Source: Bacteroidales bacterium (GTDB taxonomy: Bacteria > Bacteroidota > Bacteroidia > Bacteroidales > JAIPAP01). Taken from it: a stretch of 48,546 nt of DNA. A program made the translations under genes and the position numbers. The stretch covers positions 1 through 48,546 of the forward strand of contig JAIPAP010000013.1 of NCBI GenBank assembly GCA_021740045.1, in the 5' to 3' direction. The notes below the pieces were generated by a model that ran no database searches, was not told the origin of the DNA, and was given only the letters and a program-made list of their open reading frames with translations. This document shows positions 7,961-16,808 of this stretch, piece after piece. Within the stretch, counting starts at the first letter, position 1. Each line of letters begins with the position of its first letter.

Positions 7961-9052
7961 TTAAATATACTTATCGCCCTTTTCAGCCTTCACATCATTA
8001 ACAAATTGCCTGATTTGCTGCTCATCTTGTTTGCGGCACACCAATAAAATGTTGTCGTCTTCCACCACAATGTAATCATCGAGGCCTTGCAACACCGCCA
8101 ATTTATTTTTAGGCATATTGATGATGCAATTTTGGGTATCGTAAGTCAGCACATTGCTACCTACAATGGTATTAGCGTTTTCATCCTTTTCACGTACATC
8201 ATACAAAGAGCCCCAGGTACCGAGGTCGGACCATCCGAAATCGGCCATAAGAACATACACATTATCGGCTTTTTCCATTATGCCGTAGTCAATGGAAATG
8301 TTGCGGCAACCGGTATAGGCTTTATTAATAAAGTCTTGTTCTTCGGGTGTATTATATTTTCCAATGCCCTCTTTAAAGAGCGAATCGACCTCCTCGAGGT
8401 GTTGTTGAAAGGCATTCATAATCACATCGAGGCGCCATAAAAAGATGCCAGAGTTCCACAGGAAATCACCACTTTTAAGAAATGATTTGGCCATTTCCAA
8501 CTCCGGTTTTTCGGTAAAGGTCTTTACCTTTTTAATGCGCTCATCCTGTTGATAGGTTTGACTATCGTCAAATTGTATGTAGCCATAACCGGTATCGGGG
8601 CGGCTGGGCTTAATACCGAGGGTGAGCAGCCATTCATTTTCCGAAACGGCATTAAGTCCTGATTTGATAACTTCGGTGAAATTATCTTCCTTTAAAATAA
8701 TATGATCGGAAGGAGCCACTACCACATTGGCTTTTGGATTGCGCTCGGCAATTTTATAATTGGCATAAGCAATACAAGGCGCTGTATTTCGCCGGGCCGG
8801 CTCACACAACACCTGTTCCTCAGTAATTTGCGGGAGTTGTTCCAGGATAAGGTCTTTGTAAATGCCATTGGTTACAATATAGATGTTCTCCGTGGGACAA
8901 ACACGCTCAAAACGCCTGAAGGTCATCTGTATAAGGGTTTCGCCTGTTCCCAAGATATCAATAAATTGCTTGGGATGTGACTGTCGGCTCATGGGCCAGA
9001 ACCTTGCTCCTATGCCACCGGCCATTATTACGCAAAAATTATTGTTATTCAT
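7961..9052 (-). CDS. manC: Mannose-1-phosphate guanylyltransferase (GDP-mannose pyrophosphorylase)
   Basis: A 363-residue cytoplasmic nucleotidyltransferase. The N-terminus carries the pyrophosphorylase signature IMAGGIGARFWPMSR followed by HPKQF, which binds GTP and metal. Also typical are the metal-site segment VVVAPSDHII, EKPELE, the sugar-binding FLWNSGIFLWR and the SIDYGIMEKADNV block. The length matches the short form lacking the phosphomannose isomerase domain. It makes GDP-mannose from mannose-1-phosphate and GTP, a precursor for GDP-fucose, O-antigen and capsule. That fits the Wza/Wzc export genes about 4-6 kb upstream on the same strand, though they are not in one operon. Confidence 0.94.
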   Translation of the reverse strand: MNNNNFCVIMAGGIGARFWPMSRQSHPKQFIDILGTGETLIQMTFRRFERVCPTENIYIVTNGIYKDLILEQLPQITEEQVLCEPARRNTAPCIAYANYKIAERNPKANVVVAPSDHIILKEDNFTEVIKSGLNAVSENEWLLTLGIKPSRPDTGYGYIQFDDSQTYQQDERIKKVKTFTEKPELEMAKSFLKSGDFLWNSGIFLWRLDVIMNAFQQHLEEVDSLFKEGIGKYNTPEEQDFINKAYTGCRNISIDYGIMEKADNVYVLMADFGWSDLGTWGSLYDVREKDENANTIVGSNVLTYDTQNCIINMPKNKLAVLQGLDDYIVVEDDNILLVCRKQDEQQIRQFVNDVKAEKGDKYI

Positions 9053-9102
9053 ATTCCCTTTTTTTGGGTTAACTTGAGTATTTTACATTGTGGCTGAAAG
9101 CA

Positions 9103-9110
9103 CAAAAATA
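9103..9110 (-). promoter_or_regulatory. Candidate -7 box upstream of manC
   Basis: Minus-strand TATTTTTG matches TAnnTTTG, 50 bases before the manC start in the 75-bp gap after the SprT-like gene. No clear -33 element. Confidence 0.33.
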
Positions 9111-9127
9111 ACAAAACCCCCTGATGT

Positions 9128-9742
9128 CTATTCCTGTTCTACAGGAATTATTTTTGCCATGGGGTGTATCGTATAACTTCGTTTGTTGGTGACACAATAG
9201 CAACGATAACGGGTTCGCAGCTTTTCCCCTTTAATAAACACTTTTCCATCGGCCGATTGAAATTTGGTTTTTATGGGGATTTCTTCCAGAGAATAACCGT
9301 TTGTTTTTTTATGGTCATATTTTTCAAGGGCTTTCATCAGTTGAATATCCGAAGTAAAGGAAGCATGTGCTTTTATCATATGGTGCTTTAAAGGCAATTC
9401 CAAACCGGGAGGAAACACTCCTGAATCCATATATTCTTTTAAAAGCCCCCGGTAACAAGCTTTCCATTCTGCCCCATGCGGCTTTGCCTTTCGCTTGTAG
9501 CGCATCCAAATTTGCATGTGAGCTATTTCGTGAAGAAGTATAATTAGGAAAGCATATCGATTGAGGTTGAGATTAACAGAAATCCGGTGAAAACGTCCCT
9601 GACGTGCCGGAGGCCTGTAATCGCCAAGCTTGGTCTTTCGGCCAGGCACCAGCCGCAACTGAAGCGGGTATTGTTTTAAGAGCTCTATAACCTTTTCACC
9701 ACTTCCTTCGGGCAGGTATTTTGCAAGCTTTTCGTATGCCAT
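9128..9742 (-). CDS. SprT-like domain metalloprotein
   Basis: A 204-residue cytoplasmic protein with the zincin motif HEIAH (in ILLHEIAHMQIW) and a downstream His in KPHGAEWKACY, the arrangement of the SprT/Spartan family. The C-terminal half carries the family's beta-rich zinc-ribbon-like segment, but only one Cys pair is evident (YRCYC near the end), so zinc binding there is uncertain. Family members include the eukaryotic DNA-protein crosslink protease Spartan; the bacterial substrate is not established. Its ATG overlaps the stop of the upstream small lipoprotein gene (TGATG), so translation is coupled. Confidence 0.87.
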   Translation of the reverse strand: MAYEKLAKYLPEGSGEKVIELLKQYPLQLRLVPGRKTKLGDYRPPARQGRFHRISVNLNLNRYAFLIILLHEIAHMQIWMRYKRKAKPHGAEWKACYRGLLKEYMDSGVFPPGLELPLKHHMIKAHASFTSDIQLMKALEKYDHKKTNGYSLEEIPIKTKFQSADGKVFIKGEKLRTRYRCYCVTNKRSYTIHPMAKIIPVEQE

Positions 9743-9894
9743 CAGCCCTGATCTGTTTTTTGCTCAACCGCCGAGAAGCATCCACAATCATCATATTGAT
9801 CATTTCCCTTTTTCAAAATACTGCATGAAAAACAAATGCTTATCAGAAAAGCTGCAACTACCAAAAGCACAAAAGTCCTAATGAAGCGTTTCAT
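9742..9894 (-). CDS. Small lipoprotein (50 residues) translationally coupled to the SprT-like gene
   Basis: A short gene starts at the ATG at 9894 and encodes 50 residues. It has a basic start (MKRFIRTF), a hydrophobic run (VLLVVAAFLISICF) and a lipobox-like site SICFSC giving Cys24. The mature part is only about 27 residues, is hydrophilic, and contains the pair CGC (Cys37 and Cys39). The stop TGA overlaps the ATG of the SprT-like gene as TGATG. The classical lipoprotein pattern and the overlap make this a real gene rather than chance. No function can be assigned. Confidence 0.72.
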   Translation of the reverse strand: MKRFIRTFVLLVVAAFLISICFSCSILKKGNDQYDDCGCFSAVEQKTDQG

Positions 9895-9957
9895 AAAAAT
9901 GGTATTAAACAGATAAATAACGGGGTAGGAGGTTTTATTATTTTCTTTATGATATAA

Positions 9958-9989
9958 TTGAAAAGGGCGTTCAAAAACGCCCTTTTCAA
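9958..9989 (-). terminator. Terminator after the coiled-coil membrane protein gene
   Basis: A perfect 14-bp inverted repeat, TTGAAAAGGGCGTT and its complement, around the loop caaa. Read on the minus strand it ends in a T-rich tail 16 bases after the stop at 10005. It is symmetrical and may work in both directions. Confidence 0.85.
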
Positions 9990-10004
9990 TTTAAATTCCA
10001 ATTT

Positions 10005-10958
10005 CTACCTAAAGGTAAATGAAGTCTGCCCGATTTCCTCCCGCCGCGAGAACAGGGTAACTACATATTGGCCTTCCAGCAGATAATCATCGTCTTTCAG
10101 GTTTTCCCAATACAAACAATGATCTTCGGCTGTTTGTTGATAATTGATTGTTTTCTTCAAAGTGTACTGCAAAGTATCGCCTTTGAATTCAAAGGCATAC
10201 TCGTCAGTATTCACATTGGTAAGAATGAGATTATCGGGGCGTGCTATTCGGATAAAAATGTCTTTTTGTCCCGGCGACACCAATGAATTTTCACCAATGG
10301 TAAAGCAAAGCTTGATCTTCTCTACGCGCCTTGCTTTATCTTCCACCGTTTCCTTATCACCGAACCAACGGCTGCGCACACCCATCGCTTCAATGTCATA
10401 GGCTCTTAAAACAGCAGCTTTATCCACGCGTTCATTAAGAACTTGCTTCTCCTCCGTGAGTTCACGGGCCTTTAATCGCTCTTCCTGAAGCTGATTTTTA
10501 ATGGCAATGTTTTCTTCCTTAAGCTGATCATTAACCCGGTATAACGAATCGATATCCTTGAGATATCCCTGCGCAATTTCGCGCAAACGCTCCAACTTGC
10601 GCTGAACTTTTACATAATTCCATTGCACATCAAGCAGGCGATCAATTTCCTTAGCATTTTCCTGGATGATGCTGTCCTTTTTCGAAAGGGAATCGGCCAG
10701 TGCACTATATTCTTGCTTCACTTCGTTATGCTGCGCCATTAGTGAATCCAGCTCGGATTCAAGCATTTCTTTTTGTTGCTTTTTCTCCTGCAGGAACATA
10801 TCGGCCTTTTCCTTTTCCGACATGTACAACAAAACAAAGGTTACCGTTGCAATAGCTAATAAGACTATAATAATGATGAACTTACCGCTTTGCTGTTTTT
10901 TTTTATTACCGTTATTCTTTTGGTTGTTTTGCTGTTGATTTTGCTGCTGATCGGCCAT
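10005..10958 (-). CDS. Coiled-coil membrane-anchored protein with Gln/Asn-rich N-terminus
   Basis: A 317-residue protein with an unusual layout. Residues 1-25 are a Gln/Asn/Lys-rich cytoplasmic stretch. One membrane helix (about 27-45, FIIIIVLLAIATVTFVLLY) follows. Residues about 48-180 form a long coiled coil rich in Glu, Lys, Leu and Gln (EKKQQKEMLESELDSL, KEIDRLLDVQW, LERLREIAQGYLKDID). The C-terminal domain of about 130 residues is probably a beta-sandwich (KLCFTIGENSLVSPG..., ending GQTSFTFR). The topology puts coiled coil and domain in the periplasm. This type is usually annotated as hypothetical in Bacteroidota. A structural role across the periplasm is only inference. Confidence 0.75.
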   Translation of the reverse strand: MADQQQNQQQNNQKNNGNKKKQQSGKFIIIIVLLAIATVTFVLLYMSEKEKADMFLQEKKQQKEMLESELDSLMAQHNEVKQEYSALADSLSKKDSIIQENAKEIDRLLDVQWNYVKVQRKLERLREIAQGYLKDIDSLYRVNDQLKEENIAIKNQLQEERLKARELTEEKQVLNERVDKAAVLRAYDIEAMGVRSRWFGDKETVEDKARRVEKIKLCFTIGENSLVSPGQKDIFIRIARPDNLILTNVNTDEYAFEFKGDTLQYTLKKTINYQQTAEDHCLYWENLKDDDYLLEGQYVVTLFSRREEIGQTSFTFR

Positions 10959-11059
10959 ACTTCCAGTTAATTTTAATTAAATCCCCTTTTTAACGTTTCT
11001 GTACAATATTGATTGTACCCCATAAGATATTTTAAATGAAACCGCTAAATTAATGAATT

Positions 11060-12769
11060 TTAATGCGATGGTCCTTCAGGCATTTTAAATTTATCGCCGG
11101 TTTCATCAACTATCTTCCGGTACCAATTTTTTCCATACCCGGGCTGATCGGGATATTTCAGCACGCCATGACCGTTTCTAAGAAACTCTCTGCCATCGGT
11201 TTTCTTGATATTCCCATCAACAAATTTCATAAACAGAAAACGATACAATTCCTGCCATTCCGACACAACGTTATTGGCGGTTTTTACAGAATAATCGGTA
11301 AGAAAGGCCCGTGCTTTTTCTTCATCCTTATTGTAAAGTTTCCTGGCAGCCTCATCAATGGCCGGTGTATATTCGAAGAAACTGTTTTCGAATGATTGCT
11401 GCACATCTGAAATAATGGGGTGGATCTTACTATAACGGGTATAAGCCAGGTTTGATACCTGGTTAAACGCCCAAAATGCTGAGTTATCGCCCCATTCACT
11501 CATTGATCCGTTTCCTTTAGCAAAAGTTTCGGGGACCTCATATATACCGCAATAGATGGGGAGATACACCGTACTGGCGGCATCATCAACGCTAAACCAA
11601 TGAATACCTCCAATGGGATCGGGTAACCAAGAACGCATTTGGGAGATGAATGAGAATCCGGTTTGTTGCGTGGCAACTGCACGCTCATTGCAGTAGCTGG
11701 CTTCGTCGACTTTCCAGGTAAGGGGTCTCCAGCGGTAAGGACGGTCAAAAGGTCCGGCGCCCATATCTTCGGTCATGTCCAGGTCCGTTCCCTCGAAATG
11801 ATCGCGCATGAAAGAGAACATATCACTTACGGACACCTTCTTTTCAGGCTTGATCCAAAGCGGCATGCGGTTATCAAGGTCGTGCCCTTTTACATAATCA
11901 ACATATTTGTCCATACCACCTTTTACCTGACGGAACATGCTCCAAACGCGAGCTTCACAAAAGCGGGCACCGCCAAAGCTAACCGGCGCATAAGTATCGG
12001 AAAAGCTGAAGTTTTTATCCTTTCCTTTGTAAAAGCCCCGATCTTTGGCAAAAGAAATTACATCATGAGCATAAACAGTTGTAATTTCCTTATCGAAAAT
12101 TTGATCGATATTTTCAGATGTGATTGAGCTTTTACTGTTAGCAAGCGGGAAAGTGGTAATTCGGGCTTGGTTAGCATGTCCGCATACATATCCGTCGGGG
12201 ATCATGCGGGCTACCCAAACAGCACCTTTTTCCTTTTCACCTTTACCGATCATCTCCATGATCCATACTTCGTTTTCATCGGCAATAGAAAAAGATTCAC
12301 CTGAGCTATAATAGCCATGTTTTTCAACCAGTCCGGTCATAACTTTAATAGCTTCGCGGGCTGATTTTGAGCGCTGAAGAGCAATATACATCAAGCTTCC
12401 GTAATCGATCTTTGCTTCGGGTTGGCTTTGAAGTTCATCAAGACCTCCGTATGTGGTCTCACCGATCGAAACCTGGTGCTCGTTCATGTTTCCGGTAACG
12501 GAATAGGTTTCACTGGCCTGGGGAATCTTACCCAAAAATTTACCGGTATCCCATTCGTATACTTCAAGCATAGTTCCTTCTTCATAGTTAGCTGCCGGCC
12601 AGAAATAGAGTTCCCCATAGAGCACATGGGAGTCGGCAGCATAAGAGATCATTGTAGATCCATCGGTTGAGGCACCTTTTGTAATCAAAAAATTAGTGCA
12701 AGCATTTGTACTGAGCTGTATTCCACTCAGTAAAATAACAGTCATCAAAATTGAGACGATTCGTTTCAT
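11060..12769 (-). CDS. C69 family dipeptidase (N-terminal nucleophile hydrolase)
   Basis: A 569-residue secreted peptidase. The signal peptide (about 1-22) runs into ACTNFLITKGASTDGSTM, where Cys24 is the family's catalytic N-terminal nucleophile, exposed by processing. Downstream YGGLDELQ, the GESFSIADENEVW block and WVARMIPDGYVCGHANQARI match the PepD/C69 pattern. Members cleave a broad range of dipeptides, and a periplasmic enzyme would complement the S46 dipeptidyl-peptidase by finishing the released dipeptides. The gene has its own -7 box and is separated from the Wzc gene by a terminator. Confidence 0.9.
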   Translation of the reverse strand: MKRIVSILMTVILLSGIQLSTNACTNFLITKGASTDGSTMISYAADSHVLYGELYFWPAANYEEGTMLEVYEWDTGKFLGKIPQASETYSVTGNMNEHQVSIGETTYGGLDELQSQPEAKIDYGSLMYIALQRSKSAREAIKVMTGLVEKHGYYSSGESFSIADENEVWIMEMIGKGEKEKGAVWVARMIPDGYVCGHANQARITTFPLANSKSSITSENIDQIFDKEITTVYAHDVISFAKDRGFYKGKDKNFSFSDTYAPVSFGGARFCEARVWSMFRQVKGGMDKYVDYVKGHDLDNRMPLWIKPEKKVSVSDMFSFMRDHFEGTDLDMTEDMGAGPFDRPYRWRPLTWKVDEASYCNERAVATQQTGFSFISQMRSWLPDPIGGIHWFSVDDAASTVYLPIYCGIYEVPETFAKGNGSMSEWGDNSAFWAFNQVSNLAYTRYSKIHPIISDVQQSFENSFFEYTPAIDEAARKLYNKDEEKARAFLTDYSVKTANNVVSEWQELYRFLFMKFVDGNIKKTDGREFLRNGHGVLKYPDQPGYGKNWYRKIVDETGDKFKMPEGPSH

Positions 12770-12809
12770 ATAGTTTTTCCTTTTTCTGTTAGATATTTAT
12801 TGTCAGGGA

Positions 12810-12817
12810 CAAATATA
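12810..12817 (-). promoter_or_regulatory. Candidate -7 box for the C69 dipeptidase gene
   Basis: Minus-strand TATATTTG, an exact TAnnTTTG match 40 bases before the start codon at 12769. No convincing -33 TTTG. Confidence 0.42.
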
Positions 12818-12881
12818 GTAATGAACATGAATTTATATGATCTAAAAGTTGAATTTATTGTTCATTTGAGATTGCAGGCAG

Positions 12882-12913
12882 TAAAAAAACCCCGCCAAAA
12901 CTGGCAGGGTTGG
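12882..12913 (-). terminator. Rho-independent terminator after the wzc-like gene
   Basis: Minus strand: AACCC(t)GCC stem, loop agtttt, GGC(g)GGGTT, then seven Ts. It lies about 28 bases beyond the stop codon at 12941 and ends the polysaccharide export operon. Confidence 0.87.
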
Positions 12914-12940
12914 TTTTATTAATAAGGTCTTTACTGTTAG

Positions 12941-15445
12941 TTATGATTTTTTAAACAGGCGTTTAAATACTGATTCTTTTTCCATTTCCTTGTCATCGGA
13001 ATAGTAGCCATAACCATAACCGTAGCCGTAGCCATAACCGTAGCCGTAACCGTAGCCATAACCGTAGCCGTAACCATAGCCATAACCGTAGCCATAGGTG
13101 GTTTTACTAAGTTTAATGTCGTTGATCAGAATATTCATATTCGGAATATTTCGCCGTTCCACATCTTTCATAATGGAACCGAAAATATTCTTGTTTGAAT
13201 AGTTCTGGCGGGTTACAAATACTTTGGCATCGGCATATTTCATCAGAAGGAGCGCATCGGTAACCAAGCCCACCGGCGGAGTGTCGATAATGATATAGTC
13301 AAAATCCTCTTTAAATTTTTCGAACAGCTCCTGTGTCTTATCCGAAGCTATGAGCTCGGCTGGGTTCGGCGGAACCGGCCCGGCCATAACAATATCCAGG
13401 TTGGCAATAGAAGATTCCTGTATAATATCTTCATAGTTACTTTTACCGATCAAATAAGAACTAATTCCTTCGGTGTTGGTAAGGCCAAAGTCTTGATAAA
13501 TTTTCGGTTTACGAAGGTCGAAGCCAAGAAGCAAGGTTCGTCTTCCATAAAGTGCATAAATGGAAGCCAGGTTTATGGAAACAAATGTTTTTCCTTCACC
13601 TACCATTGTTGAGGTAACAAGGATAATTTGTTTATCCTTTGCCTCACCAAAATACTGCAAGCTAGTACGGATAGCCCTGAACGATTCCGAGATGGATGAT
13701 TTTGGTGATTCGGCAACTACTGTAGCTGTTTCTTTGCGGCTGTGGATAATATGGCCTAAAATAGGCAAACTGGTGAGCTTCTCCACATCCTGCCGCTCAA
13801 TGATCTTGTCATTAAAATAATCCTTACCCACTATATAAATAATCGGCAGTATAATCCCTAAAACAATGGCAATAATATAATTAAGGCTTTTCTTTGGGAA
13901 AACTGTACTCGCTGCACTGTCACGTGCTTTATCAATTATTTCATTATCTGGCAAATTAGAAGCTTTGGTGATCTGGGCTTCCGAGCGTTTTTCCATCAAA
14001 AGGGTATAAATGGCATCGCTGAGCTTAAACTTTCGTTCAATGCTGAATAATTCCCGCTGGGTTCGTGGAAGATTGCCGATCCTGGATTCAAGTTCATCAA
14101 TACGGCTATTAATATCCTTAAGGGCAATTTCTGACGTATTGATTATGTTATTCACATTCTCCAGAAGATTCTGTTTTACCGTTTGAATCTTCTGGTTCAA
14201 GGCCTTCACTTTGGGATATTCCGCCTCGGCAGCAAACATAAGCTCCGATTTTTCGGAATAGAGCTTAGTAAGCGTTTTAATCAATTCTCCAAGAACCTCA
14301 TCTTCAATACCCATTGAAGAAGGAACGATCACATCATCAATTTTACCCTGGCTGTTTTGGATATAATCCTGAAGGTATTTATAATACTTTGCCTTTACCA
14401 AAAGCTCCGATTTTTTGGTTTGAAGCTCTCTTACATGCTCAAACACTTGCTGCGCCTGAAACTCGAGGTTCATAACTTCATTATTAGCCCTGAAGGTTTG
14501 GAGTTTCATTTCAGCTTTTTGCAAAGAGTCTCTGATCTCTTCCAACTGAGAATTAATAAAGTCAATTGTTTTAATGGAAACCTGATTCTTTTTTTCAACA
14601 TCGCGCTGGAGATATTCGTTGGTAAGCCCGTTAAGAAAATCCACCGATTTTTTAACATTACTCCCTCTGTAGGAAAGTTCAAGCAACGAGGCCTCCCGGT
14701 CAACAGGCTCGACTGTAAAGCTATTAAATTGCTTGGTTAGTGCATTCAGGTTGTTAAAAACAAAGTAGAGCTTTTTATTTTTAGTTTCGCCTGTAAAGAA
14801 TTTGGCGTTCTTTATGAGCTTAAACTTGTAATTCTCATCTGTGAGCCATTGTCCAAAAGCAGCCTTTTTGTCAATGCTCAGGCTAATTTCTTCCCCATTT
14901 TCATTCTCGACCTCTTTATATTCGGTATAATCGTATAATTTTACATCTTCAGCTTCTACTTCCAGTTCATATTGGTTGTCATTATTTATGGTCGTATAAA
15001 ATTTTACATTGGCCGGCTGAAGGTGGGTGGAATCGAAAACCACACGGAAGGGGCTCTCATCATATAATTCCTTAGTAATAAAATCATCTTCACTGTAGTA
15101 TGAAACATTTAAATCGAGTTTTTTAACCGTTCGGTTGGTTAAAGTATACGATTTTAATATCCCGATCTCATTCTGAAGGTTCTGCTCTTGCCGGCCACCC
15201 ACACTAAACCCTATTAATGCTTGCGGATCAAGGGCTGAAGACTGATCCTCCACCAAAACGGTAGATTTTACTTCATACACGGCTTTTGTATACCGGTTAA
15301 AAAGAAAGGCAATAATCAGTGCTACAAATATAGTAAGTACAAAAAAGTACCAGTAGCGATAGAATTTAAAAAATAACGCTTTATAGTCGACTGATTCTTC
15401 TCTTTGTTGCTGGTCAATAAAGTCTTGCCTTGTATCCATGTTCAA
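12941..15445 (-). CDS. wzc: Wzc-type polysaccharide co-polymerase / tyrosine autokinase with (Tyr-Gly)n tail
   Basis: An 834-residue inner-membrane protein. It has an N-terminal Wzz domain with a first membrane helix at about 35-52, a long periplasmic coiled-coil region (about 270-480) and a second helix near 525-545 (PKKSLNYIIAIVLGI). The cytoplasmic BY-kinase domain follows: Walker A TSTMVGEGKTF near 615, Walker A' GFDLRKP near 642, Walker B DYIIIDTPPVG near 723. Such proteins control chain length and export of capsule or exopolysaccharide through cycles of C-terminal tyrosine phosphorylation. The tail here is Y(GY)15Y, 17 tyrosines in 32 residues, followed by a basic end (FKRLFKKS). It lies 15 bp after the Wza-like gene, in one operon. 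Confidence 0.93.
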   Translation of the reverse strand: MNMDTRQDFIDQQQREESVDYKALFFKFYRYWYFFVLTIFVALIIAFLFNRYTKAVYEVKSTVLVEDQSSALDPQALIGFSVGGRQEQNLQNEIGILKSYTLTNRTVKKLDLNVSYYSEDDFITKELYDESPFRVVFDSTHLQPANVKFYTTINNDNQYELEVEAEDVKLYDYTEYKEVENENGEEISLSIDKKAAFGQWLTDENYKFKLIKNAKFFTGETKNKKLYFVFNNLNALTKQFNSFTVEPVDREASLLELSYRGSNVKKSVDFLNGLTNEYLQRDVEKKNQVSIKTIDFINSQLEEIRDSLQKAEMKLQTFRANNEVMNLEFQAQQVFEHVRELQTKKSELLVKAKYYKYLQDYIQNSQGKIDDVIVPSSMGIEDEVLGELIKTLTKLYSEKSELMFAAEAEYPKVKALNQKIQTVKQNLLENVNNIINTSEIALKDINSRIDELESRIGNLPRTQRELFSIERKFKLSDAIYTLLMEKRSEAQITKASNLPDNEIIDKARDSAASTVFPKKSLNYIIAIVLGIILPIIYIVGKDYFNDKIIERQDVEKLTSLPILGHIIHSRKETATVVAESPKSSISESFRAIRTSLQYFGEAKDKQIILVTSTMVGEGKTFVSINLASIYALYGRRTLLLGFDLRKPKIYQDFGLTNTEGISSYLIGKSNYEDIIQESSIANLDIVMAGPVPPNPAELIASDKTQELFEKFKEDFDYIIIDTPPVGLVTDALLLMKYADAKVFVTRQNYSNKNIFGSIMKDVERRNIPNMNILINDIKLSKTTYGYGYGYGYGYGYGYGYGYGYGYGYGYGYGYYSDDKEMEKESVFKRLFKKS
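13001..13096 (-). repeat. In-frame Tyr-Gly coding repeat (96 bp, 15 GY units)
   Basis: Fifteen 6-bp units, each a Tyr codon and a Gly codon (GTA/ATA with GCC/ACC on the plus strand), arranged partly in 12- to 18-bp higher-order periods. It encodes the tyrosine tail of the Wzc-like kinase. Mixed codon choice shows it is not a perfectly clonal microsatellite. Confidence 0.95.
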
Positions 15446-15460
15446 TATCTGTGAATTAGG

Positions 15461-16261
15461 TTATTTGAAATAATTGATTAACAGTAAAGCTGTTGAAATA
15501 CTTGAAAACACCACGCTGTAAGGGAATGACTGAAACACAAAGTTTTTTCCCTTTATGGGTTTGATATAAATGACGTCATCCGGCATCAGGTAAAAATCAT
15601 CCGATTCCAGGATATCCTCATCGGTAATATCTAAAATATGTACCTCAGATCCTTTATCGGTTTTTCTTACCAGTTTAATATTATCGCGATCGGCATAGTT
15701 TGTGATCTCACCTGCCAATCCAATAGCTTCAAAAATATTAATGTCATTTTGATACACATAAAACTGCCCCGGCCGGTTAACTTCCCCCAGGATGGTGAAC
15801 TTAAAGTTTACCAGGCGAACCATTACAGTAGTTTCCTTCAAATACTTGTCCACATGTTCCTGTATAAGCGCCTGGGCTTCTTCAATGGTAAGGCCTGAAA
15901 CTACTACCTTCCCGATTATAGGAAATGTAATGAATCCATTGGGGTCTATTTGGTAACTCTGAAGGTAAATGTTAGAGTTTGTTTGACCACCACCACCTAA
16001 ATTCCGCTGGTTTGTATTAAAAACATTATTAACCGTTTCATCCAGGCTTACAACCCTTATATACAAGTTATCACCCGATTTAAGCTTATAATCCGGGGGC
16101 TTGGGGTTCTGAAATTCGGTTTTCGCTTCACCTTCTTCGGGTGTTTTATCCTGTAGATAGAAAATGTCCTTTTGAGGTACACAAGAAGAAAACAACAGTA
16201 TTGTTAAAAAGAATAACAGACTTTTAGTGAGCCGGGGTAATTCAAATTTTTTCATCAGCAT
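15461..16261 (-). CDS. Polysaccharide export outer-membrane lipoprotein (Wza-like, poly_export/SLBB)
   Basis: A 266-residue lipoprotein. The signal peptide ends in the lipobox LLFSSC (Cys27 from the first Met), followed by VPQKDIFYLQDK, typical of Bacteroidota members. The poly_export domain (about 55-150) includes YKLKSGDNLYIRV and DPNGFITFPIIGKV. The SLBB-like part follows (FTILGEVNRPGQFYVYQ, IFEAIGLAGEI). A C-terminal membrane-type helix (YSVVFSSISTALLLINYF) corresponds to the Wza outer-membrane alpha-helix. It would form the outer-membrane exit channel for the polysaccharide handled by the downstream Wzc-like kinase. The start may be either 16261 (MLMKKF) or 16255 (MKKF); the ribosome site does not decide. 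Confidence 0.9.
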   Translation of the reverse strand: MLMKKFELPRLTKSLLFFLTILLFSSCVPQKDIFYLQDKTPEEGEAKTEFQNPKPPDYKLKSGDNLYIRVVSLDETVNNVFNTNQRNLGGGGQTNSNIYLQSYQIDPNGFITFPIIGKVVVSGLTIEEAQALIQEHVDKYLKETTVMVRLVNFKFTILGEVNRPGQFYVYQNDINIFEAIGLAGEITNYADRDNIKLVRKTDKGSEVHILDITDEDILESDDFYLMPDDVIYIKPIKGKNFVFQSFPYSVVFSSISTALLLINYFK

Positions 16262-16808
16262 CTAATTATTTACTAATATCGCTTTTGTTACTATTATCGA
16301 TATGAAATGGCAAAAGTAATATTTTTGTCCTTTATACAATGCTTATTTTATGGTTATTACCTTGTTAAAAATTTATTAAACAACTGTAACTGCAAAACTA
16401 AGCCACTTATACCAAAGTTCACATTAATTATGCGAATATAAGAAAACATTCCATTGATAAGACGAATGAAACAGGCACAAATATGAATTTCTTTCCGTTT
16501 TTATATCCCATCAATATTATAAAGCGTGTTTTCAATATTCTTTTTCCATGATTTTGATTAACCATTAACACACTAAAAAGTTTAGATAAGGGATTATTAA
16601 AAGGTATTTTACCGGATGACCCATAGCGTTTTCATCATCATAACCGGAAGAAAATTTTCTTTACCAAGTGCCGAATGAACAGTGCTTCGGTAGTGTTGTT
16701 AGTTAGAAAATTAAATTTGAGTTACTCTGGTACATATTAATTACTTTATTTTGTCGCCCCAAAACCAATTTAGTTTGGATATAACATTTGTAAGAAAGGA
16801 TATAAAAT
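16262..16808. other. 547-bp divergent intergenic region between the export operon and topA
   Basis: AT-rich DNA with no credible gene; the longest reading frames are about 20 codons. It holds the promoter for the minus-strand export operon at 16311-16340. For topA, TTTG near 16774 and AACATTTG near 16783-16790 resemble -7 boxes with one mismatch. No repeat or RNA gene was recognised. The space is large for two start regions and could hold further regulatory sites. Confidence 0.6.
16311..16340 (-). promoter_or_regulatory. Candidate promoter of the wza-wzc operon
   Basis: Minus strand: TACTTTTG at 16318-16311 matches the -7 TAnnTTTG exactly. ATTG at 16340-16337 resembles the -33 TTTG with an 18-base spacer. 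The implied leader is about 45 bases. Confidence 0.5.

Noticed and set aside
13001-13096. Regular repeats that could suggest a CRISPR-like array
   Set aside because: Units are 6 bp, in frame, and encode Tyr-Gly in the kinase tail; there are no spacers.
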